Of a stretch of 64,000 nucleotides of DNA, positions 21,194-33,242 are shown piece after piece. The stretch's first letter is position 1. Every line of letters starts with the position of its first letter. This stretch comes from Moraxellaceae bacterium (GTDB lineage: Bacteria > Pseudomonadota > Gammaproteobacteria > Pseudomonadales > Moraxellaceae). Below the pieces are notes generated by a model, which worked only from the letters and a program-made list of their open reading frames with translations, had not been told where the DNA came from and did no database searches. Where the stretch lies: positions 1-64,000 of the forward strand of contig JAJFBF010000016.1 of the NCBI GenBank assembly GCA_020697295.1, written 5' to 3'. A program made the translations under genes and the position numbers.

Positions 21194-21912
21194 TGCGCCA
21201 GATCATCCTTGATACCGAAACCACCGGCCTCGACCCGGGCCAGGGCCATCGGCTGATCGAAGTCGGCTGCCTTGAGCTGGTCAATCGCCGCCTGACCGGC
21301 CGCAGCTTCCACCACTATGTCAATCCTGGTCGCGAGATCGAGGAAGGGGCCATGGCGGTGCATGGCATTACCAACGAGTTTGTCGCCGGCAAGCCGCCTT
21401 TCGCCAGTATCGTCGACGAGTTCCTCGATTTCGTGCGCGGTGCCGAGCTGGTCATCCATAACGCGCCTTTCGATATCGGCTTTCTCAATCATGAGCTGAG
21501 GCTGTTGCAGCGTGGCCTTCCGCCGGTGACGGACATCTGCGGTGTCCTCGACACCCTGGTGCTGGCGCGCAGCAAGCATCCCGGGCAGAAGAACAATCTC
21601 GATGCGCTGGCGCGCCGCTACGGCGCTGACAACCGCGACCGCAGCTACCATGGCGCCCTGCTCGACGCCGAGATCCTGGCCGAGGTCTACCTCGCCATGA
21701 CCGGCGGCCAGGTCGGCCTCGCCCTGGGCAATGACGAAGCCGAGACCGGCCGGGGCGAGGGCGGGGAGGGCTTGCGCCGGCTGGCTGCAGACCGGCCGCC
21801 GCTGCCGGTGATCCGCGCCGATGCCGATGAGCTCGCCCGGCATGAGGCCCGGCTGCAACTGCTCGACAAGGCCGCCGGGGGCGCCTGCGTGTGGCGTCGC
21901 CTCGAGACCTAG
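21193..21912 (+). CDS. dnaQ: DNA polymerase III epsilon subunit (proofreading exonuclease)
   Basis: DnaQ is the 3'-5' proofreading exonuclease of the replicase. The 239 residues show Exo I with Asp7 and Glu9 (LDTETTGLDPG), Exo II HNAPFDIGFLNHEL and Exo III with the His-Asp pair in YHGALLDAEIL. The C-terminus carries the polymerase-alpha-binding tail after a Gly/Glu-rich linker. The start codon shares one base with the rnhA stop. Here rnhA and dnaQ lie on the same strand, whereas E. coli has them divergent. Confidence 0.96.
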   Translation: MRQIILDTETTGLDPGQGHRLIEVGCLELVNRRLTGRSFHHYVNPGREIEEGAMAVHGITNEFVAGKPPFASIVDEFLDFVRGAELVIHNAPFDIGFLNHELRLLQRGLPPVTDICGVLDTLVLARSKHPGQKNNLDALARRYGADNRDRSYHGALLDAEILAEVYLAMTGGQVGLALGNDEAETGRGEGGEGLRRLAADRPPLPVIRADADELARHEARLQLLDKAAGGACVWRRLET

Positions 21913-22084
21913 CCCGGACTGGTACTTTTCACTGTCCTTTCTTGAACTGCGTCAAACACTTGCACGGGAAAATTGACCGGCTTTCGCGGTCATGCCAGAG
22001 TGGGGCAAAGTACGCAACCGGACCGGGTGACCCAGAGCAGGGTCGTCCGTTGCGATCCAAGAAAAACAGCTCAGGACAGCAATA

Positions 22085-23758
22085 ATGGCGCGTGTGTCTA
22101 ATCCCGCTTCCCTTAACCTGATCCGCCCCGAGGTGGATGCCAACCTCGCCCAGGTCGAGGCGCAGATCAGTTCCTATGTGGAAGACCGGGAGAACCCGGC
22201 GATCCTCGGGGCCTGCCTTGAAGGGATGAGCCAGGTCCATGGCGCCTTGCGCATGGCCGAGATGGCCGGCGCCATCCAGCTTGCCGGCGGCCTCGCGGAT
22301 CTTGTGCGCCAGGTGCAGGCGCGCGGGGATCAGGCGGCGGACGAAGACTTCGCCGCGCTGGGCCAGGGCCTCATGGTGCTCGGTCGCTACCTCGAGTATG
22401 TGCAGATCCATCAGGTGGCCTGGCCGCAACTGTTGTTGCCCGCCATCAACCAGGTGCGTGCCGCGCTGCACCAGCCGCTGCTCTCCGAGGGCAGCCTTCT
22501 GGTCCTGGGGGAGCTGCCCGTCGCGCCGCCAGTCACCCGTCTTGAAGTGACGCCGGCGCAACTGGATGCCCTGGTGCGCCGTGTCCGGCTCATGTACCAG
22601 ACCAGCCTGATCGCGGTCATTCGCGACCAGGCCGACGTTCCCCATTTCCGCATGATGAGTCGTGCCTGCGAGCGTGCCCGCCAGGTCTGCGGCGATCGTC
22701 CCCAGGCGCTGTTCTGGTGGGGCGCCAGCGCCGCCCTGGAAGCCCTGCAGCAGGGCGTGGCCGTCAGTCCCCAGCGCAAGATCCTGCTCGGCCAGATTGA
22801 CCGCCAGCTGAAGGCCCTGGCCCGGAACGATGGCAGTGGCCAGCCCGACCGGCAACTGCTGGCCGACTGCCTCTATGTTGCCGCGCTGGCGGCGGGTGGC
22901 GAGCGGGTGGACCAGGTGAAGGCCGCCTTCGACCTGACCGGGCAGTGCCTGACCCAGGCGCAGATGACCGCCGAATACGAAACCATGTGCGGTCCCGGCG
23001 GCTCGGTGATTACCGCCGTTGCCGGCGTGGTCAAGGATGAGCTGGCGCAGATCAAGGACACCCTCGACGTCATGTCGCGCGGCTCCCAGAACGATGCCGA
23101 AAGCTATGTCGCCATGGCGGACAATCTTGGCCGCACCTCGCAGACCCTGGTCATGCTGGGCTTGCTGGAAAGCAGCCAGAGCGTCCGCCGCCATGCCGAC
23201 GCCATGCGCGGCTGGAGCGGAGCGCCGGACATGCAGGCGCTGGGCGACCTTGTCGACTGCCTGATGGAAGTCGAGAACGCCATGGCCGGCCTCGTGCGTC
23301 GCGTCACCCCGGGCGCCGAGAACAGCAGCGGCAATCCGCAGGTTTCCATCCACCAGCTCGACGAGGCGCGCGCGCTGCTCGTGGCCGAGTCCCGCTCCGG
23401 GCTCTCGCTCGTCAAGCGCGCCATCAGTTCCTATCTGGAATCCAGCCGCGACCTGCTGCACCTGGCCAATGTGCCGGCCACCCTGCAATCGGTGGCGGGG
23501 GGCTTGTCCTTCCTGGGCATCGTCCGCGGTGCCGCCGTGCTGCAGGCCTGCGCGCGCTATATCGACGCGCGCATGCTGGGCAGCGAGGAACAGCCCGGCC
23601 TGGCCGACATGGAAACCCTGGCGGATGCCATTTCCAGCATCGACTACTTTCTTGAAAGCCTCGAGGCCAACAAGCCCATCGGCGACGGCATCCTCGAGAT
23701 TGCCGAGGAAAGCATTGCCGAGCTCGGCTTCCCGGTCAGCGCGGCGCAGGCAGCCTGA
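22085..23758 (+). CDS. fimL: FimL-like regulator of type IV pili/cAMP signalling
   Basis: The 557-residue helical protein looks like the N-terminal part of the ChpA/PilL chemosensory kinase (LIRPEVDANLAQVEAQISSYVED, ILGACLEGMSQVHGALRMAEMAGA) without histidine kinase, CheW or receiver domains, which is the definition of FimL. In P. aeruginosa FimL supports twitching motility and cAMP production. The segment before residue 95 and the one from about 430 share the Hpt-like helical pattern, but I see no phospho-accepting His in a standard Hpt motif. Immediate neighbour nudC is the same as in P. aeruginosa. The stop shares one base with the nudC start. A 172-base gap precedes it; no clear promoter was identified. 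Confidence 0.85.
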   Translation: MARVSNPASLNLIRPEVDANLAQVEAQISSYVEDRENPAILGACLEGMSQVHGALRMAEMAGAIQLAGGLADLVRQVQARGDQAADEDFAALGQGLMVLGRYLEYVQIHQVAWPQLLLPAINQVRAALHQPLLSEGSLLVLGELPVAPPVTRLEVTPAQLDALVRRVRLMYQTSLIAVIRDQADVPHFRMMSRACERARQVCGDRPQALFWWGASAALEALQQGVAVSPQRKILLGQIDRQLKALARNDGSGQPDRQLLADCLYVAALAAGGERVDQVKAAFDLTGQCLTQAQMTAEYETMCGPGGSVITAVAGVVKDELAQIKDTLDVMSRGSQNDAESYVAMADNLGRTSQTLVMLGLLESSQSVRRHADAMRGWSGAPDMQALGDLVDCLMEVENAMAGLVRRVTPGAENSSGNPQVSIHQLDEARALLVAESRSGLSLVKRAISSYLESSRDLLHLANVPATLQSVAGGLSFLGIVRGAAVLQACARYIDARMLGSEEQPGLADMETLADAISSIDYFLESLEANKPIGDGILEIAEESIAELGFPVSAAQAA

Positions 23759-24588
23759 TGCGTTTCGAGCCGGCCTCGCAGGCCCCTGCCGGTCTCGCGG
23801 GCGAGCATCTCTGGCTGGTTTTCCAGGGCGGACGCATCCTCGTCGTCGACGATGTGCCCGGCGAGCCCTTTCCCCTGCTTCGCGATGCCGCCTGGCTGGG
23901 CATGGAGGAGTTGTCGCGTGAATACCTGGGGCGCTTCGACGGGCGCGGCGTATTTGCCGTGGCCGTGCCTGAATCCGCACAGCCACCGGCCGGCTATCGC
24001 TTCGATGACCTGCGCCGCCTGCTCGGCCAGGCTGATGATCTCCAGTTCTCGCTCGCCGGCCGCGCTTTCCAGGTGCTGGAGTGGGAGCGCAACCATCGCT
24101 TTTGCGGCCGTTGCGGCACGCCCACGCAGGCGCATCCCCAGGGCGAGCGTGCCCGGGTCTGCCCGGAATGCCGGCTTTCCTCGTATCCCCGCATCAATCC
24201 CTGCGTGATTGTCGCCGTGACGCGTGGCGATGAGATCCTGCTGGCGCGTGCGCAGCGTTTCACCCGGCCCATGTTCAGCACCCTGGCGGGCTTTGTGGAG
24301 GCAGGGGAAAGTGCCGAGGAAACCCTGCACCGTGAAGTCCAGGAGGAAGTCGGCATCACGATTACCCGTCCGCGCTATTTCGGCAGCCAGTCCTGGCCCT
24401 TTCCCAATAACCTGATGCTGGGCTTCCACGCCGAGTATGCCGCGGGCGAGCTGCGCCTCCAGGAAGAGGAAATCGCCGAGGCCGGCTTCTTCCGCTTTGA
24501 CGACCTGCCGCCCATTCCACCGGCCGGCAGCATCGCCCATGCCCTGATCCAGGATTTCGTATCCCGCTGCCGCGCCCGCGGCGCCTGA
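23758..24588 (+). CDS. nudC: NAD(H) pyrophosphatase / NAD-capped RNA hydrolase NudC
   Basis: NudC hydrolyses NADH and removes NAD caps from RNA 5' ends. The 276 residues include a four-Cys zinc site (FCGRCGTPT and VCPECRLSSYPR), the Nudix box starting GFVEAGESAEETLHREV and ending QEEVG, and the SQxWPFPxxLMLGF signature that distinguishes NADH-specific Nudix enzymes (here GSQSWPFPNNLMLGF). The coding start overlaps the fimL stop by one base, so translation is coupled. Confidence 0.95.
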   Translation: MRFEPASQAPAGLAGEHLWLVFQGGRILVVDDVPGEPFPLLRDAAWLGMEELSREYLGRFDGRGVFAVAVPESAQPPAGYRFDDLRRLLGQADDLQFSLAGRAFQVLEWERNHRFCGRCGTPTQAHPQGERARVCPECRLSSYPRINPCVIVAVTRGDEILLARAQRFTRPMFSTLAGFVEAGESAEETLHREVQEEVGITITRPRYFGSQSWPFPNNLMLGFHAEYAAGELRLQEEEIAEAGFFRFDDLPPIPPAGSIAHALIQDFVSRCRARGA

Positions 24589-24608
24589 CGCTGTTGCGCG
24601 TCTGTTCC

Positions 24609-24639
24609 TTGTACGCCGGCTCGTCCGGCGGTTTATGAT
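24609..24639 (+). promoter_or_regulatory. Possible promoter of sohB
   Basis: TTGTAC (24609-24614) and TATGAT (24634-24639) with a long 19-base spacer, ending 36 bases before the sohB GTG. The spacing makes this tentative. Confidence 0.35.
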
Positions 24640-24675
24640 GCCCCCCTTCTAGCCTGCCCCCTGGATGAGGTTCCC

Positions 24676-25710
24676 GTGCTCGATCTGCTGTTCCAATACG
24701 GCCTGTTTCTCGCCAAGACCGTGACCGTGGTCGTGGCCCTGATGATCATCATCATCGCGATTGCCAATGCCGGCGGCCGCCGCCGCACCCAGGAGGAGGG
24801 CGACATCGAGGTGCTGCCCCTCAACGAGCGCCTGGAGGATTACGCGGACACCCTGCGCCTGGCGATGCTCGACAAGGCCGGCCTCAAGGCCTGGCGCAAG
24901 GCTGAGAAGAAGGCCCGCAAGCAGGAGGAGGGCAAGACGAAGGACGCATCGCGCCCGCGCCTGTATGTCATCAATTTCCATGGCGACATCCGCGCCTCGG
25001 CGGTAGAGATGCTGCGCCGCGAGATCACCGCCATCCTGACCCTGGCGGAGCCCGCGCGTGACGAGATCGTGGTCTGCCTGGAAAGCCCCGGCGGAATGGT
25101 GCATGGCTATGGCCTGGCCGCCTCGCAGCTGGCGCGTATCCGCCAGAAGAACATCCCGCTCACCATCTGCGTCGACAAGGTGGCCGCCAGCGGCGGCTAC
25201 ATGATGGCCTGCATCGGCAACCGCATCCTGGCCGCGCCCTTTGCCGTGGTGGGTTCGATTGGCGTGGTGGCGCAGATGCCCAACTTCCATCGCCTGCTCA
25301 AGAAGAACGATATCGACGTCGAGCTCATGACGGCCGGCGAGTACAAGCGCACCCTCACCATCTTCGGACAGAACACGGAGGCCGACCGCGCCAAGTTCCA
25401 GGAAGAGCTGGATGACACGCACGCGCTGTTCAAGGAGTTCGTGCAGCAGAACCGTCCGCAGGTCGACATTGCCCGCGTCGCGACCGGTGAGCACTGGTAT
25501 GGCCAGCGCGCCCTCGACCTGCAGCTGGTCGACGAGCTCAAGACCAGTGATGAGTATCTGTGCGAGCGTGCGAAGGAGGGGGATCTCTATAGCGTGCGCT
25601 ACGTGCCCCGCCATCGTTTCCTGTCCCGTCTCGGCTTGTCGGCCGAGGCTGCGGCCGACCGCTTTGCCCTGCGCTGGTGGGACCGCCTGCAGCAGCGTCC
25701 GTGGTGGTGA
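24676..25710 (+). CDS. sohB: Inner-membrane serine protease SohB (S49 family)
   Basis: SohB is a periplasmic-facing S49 (SppA-like) peptidase. The 344 residues begin with a membrane segment (about 8-32), followed by a charged linker (KAEKKARKQEEGKTK), the N-terminal peptidase_S49_N region, and the catalytic dyad Ser172 (VAASGGYMMA) and Lys224 (GEYKRTL). The start is GTG at 24676, five bases after GAGG. It ends before a strong terminator. Confidence 0.94.
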   Translation: MLDLLFQYGLFLAKTVTVVVALMIIIIAIANAGGRRRTQEEGDIEVLPLNERLEDYADTLRLAMLDKAGLKAWRKAEKKARKQEEGKTKDASRPRLYVINFHGDIRASAVEMLRREITAILTLAEPARDEIVVCLESPGGMVHGYGLAASQLARIRQKNIPLTICVDKVAASGGYMMACIGNRILAAPFAVVGSIGVVAQMPNFHRLLKKNDIDVELMTAGEYKRTLTIFGQNTEADRAKFQEELDDTHALFKEFVQQNRPQVDIARVATGEHWYGQRALDLQLVDELKTSDEYLCERAKEGDLYSVRYVPRHRFLSRLGLSAEAAADRFALRWWDRLQQRPWW

Positions 25711-25740
25711 GGCCGATCCGGAATGGTGTCCGGCAACAAT

Positions 25741-25770
25741 AAAAAAGGGCGGCATTGGCCGCCCTTTTTT
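25741..25770. terminator. Terminator after sohB
   Basis: A6-GGGCGGC stem pairing with GCCGCCC-T6 around a four-base loop. The symmetric A/T runs let it act on both strands. Confidence 0.93.
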
Positions 25771-25787
25771 ATTTGATGCCTGTCACT

Positions 25788-25867
25788 GTAGGTCGGGATT
25801 CATCCCGACTGCCCAGATGCAGGCGCGGCAGGTCGGGACTTATCCCGACTGACCAGATGCGGAACTC
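25788..25867. repeat. REP-like palindromes, two tandem copies (cluster 1)
   Basis: Two 40-bp units in tandem (25788-25827, 25828-25867). Each contains a GTCGGGAnTnnTCCCGAC-type palindrome (stems at 25792-25809 and 25832-25849) followed by a nearly identical spacer ending CCAGATGC. They share the GTCGGG/CCCGAC stem with clusters at 30.8, 34.5 and 35.4 kb. Located between the sohB terminator and the DUF2970 gene. Confidence 0.85.
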
Positions 25868-25910
25868 CTGGCTCGAATCGGTGCTTGATGCGGTTCGCCC
25901 GAAGCGGGGC

Positions 25911-26192
25911 TTAGCGGCCGGCGCCTGAGAGCGCAAGATTCACGGCAATGATCACGCCGACGATCATCACCACCGCGAAGATGACCCCCGCCACGATGAA
26001 GGCGCCCGGGTTGCTGGCGTTGAAGTCGCGCTTGCGGTTTTCCTCGGTCTGCACGCCGAACCAGGCGCGGAAGACGCTGCCGAGCACGGTAAAGGCGCCG
26101 ACCTCCTGCATCTCCTGCTTGTCATCGCGGATCTCCTGCTCGAGCTTTGCCGCCTCCTCGGCCAGGTCGGGCTTGGGGTCATGCTCGTTCAT
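25911..26192 (-). CDS. Small membrane protein, DUF2970 family
   Basis: The 93-residue protein has an acidic, coiled-coil-prone N-terminus (DLAEEAAKLEQEIRDDKQEM), the family-like block VLGSVFRAWFGVQTEENRKRDF, and one C-terminal membrane segment (FIVAGVIFAVVMIVGVIIAVNLAL). I recognise it as DUF2970; function is unknown. The ATG at 26192 follows AGGAGA. It lies 17 bases after metH in the same direction, so it is probably cotranscribed. The pairing with metH is also known to me from Pseudomonas. Confidence 0.8.
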   Translation of the reverse strand: MNEHDPKPDLAEEAAKLEQEIRDDKQEMQEVGAFTVLGSVFRAWFGVQTEENRKRDFNASNPGAFIVAGVIFAVVMIVGVIIAVNLALSGAGR

Positions 26193-26209
26193 GCTGTCTC
26201 CTGCTGAAT

Positions 26210-29911
<3,702 letters not shown>

Positions 29912-30198
29912 GGGATGACGGTTCAAGGCAGAAAAGAAGGGCCGCATTCTAGCAAGGCGGCGTCCGCAAAGTCGCGCCGCTGTGCAGGCGGAGGAGGTTG
30001 GCTGCCGCCGGCGGCAAAAGCCATGGCCGGGGCGACGACAGTTGGCTCGGGGCGTCAGCGTGTGCGGCGGCCTGCGCCAGCCATCAAGGCCGGCTACCCT
30101 GGCGCCCCGAAATCTTGGTTCCGGGGCAGGGCCGGGTCGCATTTGCCGGCGGCCTTGAGTACAATGCCTAAAGACCAAGTGTTTTGCTAGGAATTACC
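29912..30198. promoter_or_regulatory. Divergent metH/nfuA control region
   Basis: 287 bases between divergent genes. On the minus strand an extended -10 (TGC-TAGAAT, hexamer at 29946-29951) lies 35 bases from the metH ATG. On the plus strand a TACAAT hexamer at 30160-30165 precedes nfuA. Neither has a good -35 at 17 bases, which suggests activated promoters. I looked for a SAH or cobalamin riboswitch on the metH side and could not align either consensus. Confidence 0.4.
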
Positions 30199-30813
30199 AT
30201 GGCTGACAGCGATCTCGTCAAGATCACCATTACCGAAGGCGCCCAGGCCTACCTGCGTGACCTTCTTTCCAAGCAGGATTCCGAGGGTATCGGCATCCGT
30301 GTCTTCGTGGAAAACCCCGGCACGCCCCGCGCCGAGTGCTGCATGGCCTATTGCACCCGCGGCGAGGAGGTGGCGGATGACGTGCGCATCGATTACGAGG
30401 GCTTTCCGGCCTATATCGAGGGCAAGAGCGTGTCCTACCTCGAGGACGCGGTCATCGACTACAACAAGGACCGCTTTGGCGGCCAGCTGACCTTCAAGGC
30501 CCCCCGGTCCAAGGTGCCCAATATCGGCGCCGACGCCAGCCTTGAGGAGCGCATCAATTACGTGCTCTTCAACGAGATCAACCCCGGCCTGGCCGCCCAC
30601 AACGGCAATGTCAGCCTCCTCGAGGTCTATGAAGACCCGGAACAGGGCCTGACCGCCGTGCTCAAGTTCGGCGGCGGCTGCCAGGGCTGCTCGGCGGTGG
30701 ACATGACCCTGAAGCAGGGCGTCGAGACCACCCTCAAGGCCCAGATTCCCGAGCTGGCGCGCGTCACGGATTCCACCGACCACACCGTCCGCGACAACGC
30801 CTATTACAAATAG
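30199..30813 (+). CDS. nfuA: Fe-S cluster carrier protein NfuA
   Basis: NfuA carries a [4Fe-4S] cluster between subunits and delivers it to apoproteins, especially under oxidative stress or iron limitation. The 204 residues join a degenerate A-type scaffold domain (about 1-105) to an Nfu domain with the cluster-ligand CxxC at Cys161/Cys164 ([12 protein letters not shown]). The A-type domain here retains Cys47, Cys48 and Cys52 (AECCMAYC), though the region is usually non-liganding in NfuA. The ATG at 30199 follows AGGA; an in-frame TTG at 30184 is less likely. Divergent from metH. Confidence 0.95.
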   Translation: MADSDLVKITITEGAQAYLRDLLSKQDSEGIGIRVFVENPGTPRAECCMAYCTRGEEVADDVRIDYEGFPAYIEGKSVSYLEDAVIDYNKDRFGGQLTFKAPRSKVPNIGADASLEERINYVLFNEINPGLAAHNGNVSLLEVYEDPEQGLTAVLKFGGGCQGCSAVDMTLKQGVETTLKAQIPELARVTDSTDHTVRDNAYYK

Positions 30814-30836
30814 GCCGGCAGGCGGGAAGCAAGCTG

Positions 30837-30890
30837 CAAGTCGGGCTGAAGCCCGACCCACACCCCCTGTAGGTCGGGCTTCAGCCCGAC
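30837..30890. repeat. REP-like palindromes (cluster 2)
   Basis: Two copies: GTCGGGCTGAAGCCCGAC (30840-30857) and GTCGGGCTTCAGCCCGAC (30873-30890, preceded by TGTAG). The inner stem pair is C-G here and A-T in cluster 1, a compensatory change. They lie between nfuA and its terminator. Confidence 0.85.
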
Positions 30891-30898
30891 AAAAAACC

Positions 30899-31630
30899 TT
30901 AAGAAAAAGCCCGCCATTGGCGGGCTTTTTCATGGGCACGAGCACAGCCCAGCATCGAGTCACGCGCCTCCATCCATGCCTCGGCGTAGTCGCAGTCACG
31001 GGTGGAGGCGAAATACGGCCCTCCCAGCGTGTAGTGCACATTGGAGATTTCCGCCGCCGGCACCGGCGCGTCCACGTCTGCCAGATGGTTCCAGCGCGAG
31101 GGCAGGTCACCGATCTCCGCATCATCTTCCAGCCACTTGAACTGGTGCAGGTCCAGGCCGCTGGCCGAGCTCACATACTCCGGTGTCAGCGCGCGGCAGC
31201 GGGCATTGTTGAAGAGAATGACGCTGGACCAGTTTTTCTTGGCATAGGCGGTCTGCTTCTCGCCCAGGAACTTGGTCTTCTCGACCGGCTCGTGGTGGTG
31301 CTTCACCACCTGGACCGCGAAATTCTCGTCACGCAGCGCCCACAGCTTCGCGATGTCGTCGAGGAAGACCATGTCGTTGTCGATGAAGAGCGACCAGCCC
31401 TCGTAGCCCGAGAGATGGGGCGCCAGGAAGCGGGAAAACGAGAATTCGGTGGACTGGTTCTCATTGATGTCGCGGCGCAGCACGCCCTCCAGATGCGGCA
31501 GCACCAGGGGCGTGATCGCCACCGGCACGGAGGCATGGCGCAGGATGCTGTGCGAGAGCACATGGAAGAGGATGGGCATGCGCCGGTCATAGCCGATGAA
31601 GACACGGATGAGGGGGGAGGTGGGGATCAT
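30899..31630 (-). CDS. Glycosyltransferase-like protein with a DxD-type motif
   Basis: The 243-residue protein starts with PLIRVFIGYDRRMPILFHVLSHSIL and contains FIDNDMVFLDD, in which Asp84-Asn85-Asp86 looks like the metal/nucleotide-sugar DxD of GT-A enzymes (GT8-like). The segment KNWSSVILFNNARCRAL and the closing NVHYTLGGPYF fit such a fold. Acceptor and donor sugar are unknown. No signal peptide or membrane segment is visible, so it is probably cytosolic. Its ATG overlaps the stop of the upstream TPR gene by 4 bases. Its last codons run through the nfuA terminator hairpin, so the natural C-terminus may have been reshaped. Confidence 0.75.
   Translation of the reverse strand: MIPTSPLIRVFIGYDRRMPILFHVLSHSILRHASVPVAITPLVLPHLEGVLRRDINENQSTEFSFSRFLAPHLSGYEGWSLFIDNDMVFLDDIAKLWALRDENFAVQVVKHHHEPVEKTKFLGEKQTAYAKKNWSSVILFNNARCRALTPEYVSSASGLDLHQFKWLEDDAEIGDLPSRWNHLADVDAPVPAAEISNVHYTLGGPYFASTRDCDYAEAWMEARDSMLGCARAHEKARQWRAFS
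30904..30930. terminator. Terminator after nfuA, overlapping a gene end on the other strand
   Basis: 12-bp stem AAAAAGCCCGCC/GGCGGGCTTTTT with a three-base loop. On the plus strand it ends nfuA. On the minus strand it lies inside the last dozen codons of the glycosyltransferase gene, whose stop is at 30899-30901. Confidence 0.9.
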
Positions 31631-33162
31631 GTTCGGGCTCTACATCCTTGTTGGAGGGCGGCGGCAACTTCCGCCAGTATGGGATTCCAGTCGCCTTCCC
31701 CCTCGGCGCGAAAGAGGCGCGCTTCGGGGTACCAGTCGCAACGGTTATCCTTGTAGCCCCAGTACCACAACAGGCCCCAGGTGGAGGGCAGGATGATCCA
31801 GGTCGGGGCGCGGGTGCCGGCGGCGATATGTGCCGTGGAGTTGCTGCTGGTAATGACGAGGTCGAGGGCCGCCATCTGCGCGGCAAGGCCGTCCAGGTCA
31901 TGCCAGGCGTCGATTTCCGGGTCCTGATGGATGTCGACGCCCAATACCTCCCGCACGCGGGCGAGATCTGCACGCACGTCCCCGTACTGGAGGTTGATGA
32001 ACTGGCAGTCCGGGACTTCAAAGATGGGCTTCCAGTCGAGCGGGTTCATGGTCTTGAACTTGCTCAGTGCGGATTCCCTGCTCGTCCAGGAAACACCGAC
32101 CAGTTTCTTGCCGGGGAACTGTCGCTGGTATTTTTCCCGGAGTTGCGCCGTACGCCCGAGGTCCGGCGCCAGGTAGCCATCTTTCCAGCCCAGCGCATCA
32201 GGCACCACCGCGCCGATATCTCCGCTGGAAAGCCAGGCATCGAAGCGGCCACGGACCGAGTCCAGGGCTTCGTCAGGCGCCGCGCACTCGATGTCGGGCC
32301 AGGTGCGCCTGATCAGCGGGTAAAGGCGCGTGTCGAAGGAGACGGCCAGGTGGTCTACCTTGCGCGCCAGTGCGGGCAGGAGTGCGCTGAACACGATCTG
32401 CTCGCCAATGCCTTGCTCTCGCGTCACCAGCAGTGAGCGCAGCGGCTTGCGGCCATCCCAGGTGGGCAGGCTGATCTCGCGCCCGGGGGGAACCTGGAAC
32501 TGGGGCAGGCCGGCATGCCAGCGGTGATGGAATAACCGGAAGCCCAGGTCGTAATGTCCGGTCTTGAGCAGGAGCGTGGCATGCTCGTATTTGAAGATGA
32601 CCTCATTGGGCCAGGCCCGGGCCGCCTCACGATAGATTCGCTCTGCATCGTCGGGATTGCCCGAGAACAAGGTGGATCGCGCCCAGTTCAGATATAGAGG
32701 GGGGGTGTGCAGTCCGAGCTTGCGGGCCTGTTCATAGAAGGGGAGGGACTCGGCATGCTTGCCCGTTAGGGTGTGGCAGAGGGCGAGGTTGAAGGCGAGC
32801 GTGGCCGGCTCCACCTCCGTACTGCCGGCAAGCGCCTGCAGCAGCGCCAGGGCTTCCTCCGGCTGCTCCTCCTGCAACAGGAGACGGGCATGGATGAAGC
32901 GGATGGCGGCGGACTGTTGGTGGACGACAGGCGGAACGGCCCGCATCACCAGTTGGGCATTGGCGGTGTCGCCCGCGTGCACCAGCAACTCCAGCAGGGC
33001 GCGATAAGCGGCGGCGTTCAGGGGCGCCAGCCTGATGGCCTGCTGGTAGGCCTGGGCGGCGCCATTGCGGTCCCCCGCCTTTTGCAGCGCATTGCCGCGG
33101 GCTACCAGCAGTACCGCTTGCTGCAGGGCCGCATTGACCGGCAGGCCGGTGGTTGGATTCAT
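31627..33162 (-). CDS. TPR protein with a C-terminal glycosyltransferase-like domain
   Basis: The 511-residue protein has about five TPR-like helical pairs in residues 1-220 (such as ALQKAGDRNGAAQAYQQAI and NPDDAERIYREAARAWP). A domain with the look of GT9/GT41-like GT-B transferases follows (LLVTREQGIGEQIVFSALLPAL, GVSWTSRE, DLVITSSNSTAHIAAGTRAPTWIILP). Such TPR-GT proteins occur in protein O-glycosylation and in surface-glycan loci; the target here is unknown. It is coupled to the DxD protein by a 4-base overlap. The pair is absent from the Pseudomonas gene order I remember at this point. Confidence 0.75.
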   Translation of the reverse strand: MNPTTGLPVNAALQQAVLLVARGNALQKAGDRNGAAQAYQQAIRLAPLNAAAYRALLELLVHAGDTANAQLVMRAVPPVVHQQSAAIRFIHARLLLQEEQPEEALALLQALAGSTEVEPATLAFNLALCHTLTGKHAESLPFYEQARKLGLHTPPLYLNWARSTLFSGNPDDAERIYREAARAWPNEVIFKYEHATLLLKTGHYDLGFRLFHHRWHAGLPQFQVPPGREISLPTWDGRKPLRSLLVTREQGIGEQIVFSALLPALARKVDHLAVSFDTRLYPLIRRTWPDIECAAPDEALDSVRGRFDAWLSSGDIGAVVPDALGWKDGYLAPDLGRTAQLREKYQRQFPGKKLVGVSWTSRESALSKFKTMNPLDWKPIFEVPDCQFINLQYGDVRADLARVREVLGVDIHQDPEIDAWHDLDGLAAQMAALDLVITSSNSTAHIAAGTRAPTWIILPSTWGLLWYWGYKDNRCDWYPEARLFRAEGEGDWNPILAEVAAALQQGCRART

Positions 33163-33242
33163 CGCAGATAAGCCACTTTTTCTTGTTATTGGCTGGAGCC
33201 TTCCGTGCGGGGGAGGCGCAGCGAGCGCCGGCCCCCGGCACT

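Noticed and set aside
22085-23758. Reading the fimL gene as a truncated chpA kinase
   Set aside because: The length, complete ends and coupling to nudC match FimL, which naturally lacks the kinase domains. No remnants of CheA, CheW or receiver domains follow.
29912-30198. SAH or cobalamin riboswitch upstream of metH
   Set aside because: I read the minus strand of this region for both consensus patterns and could not align the conserved core of either.
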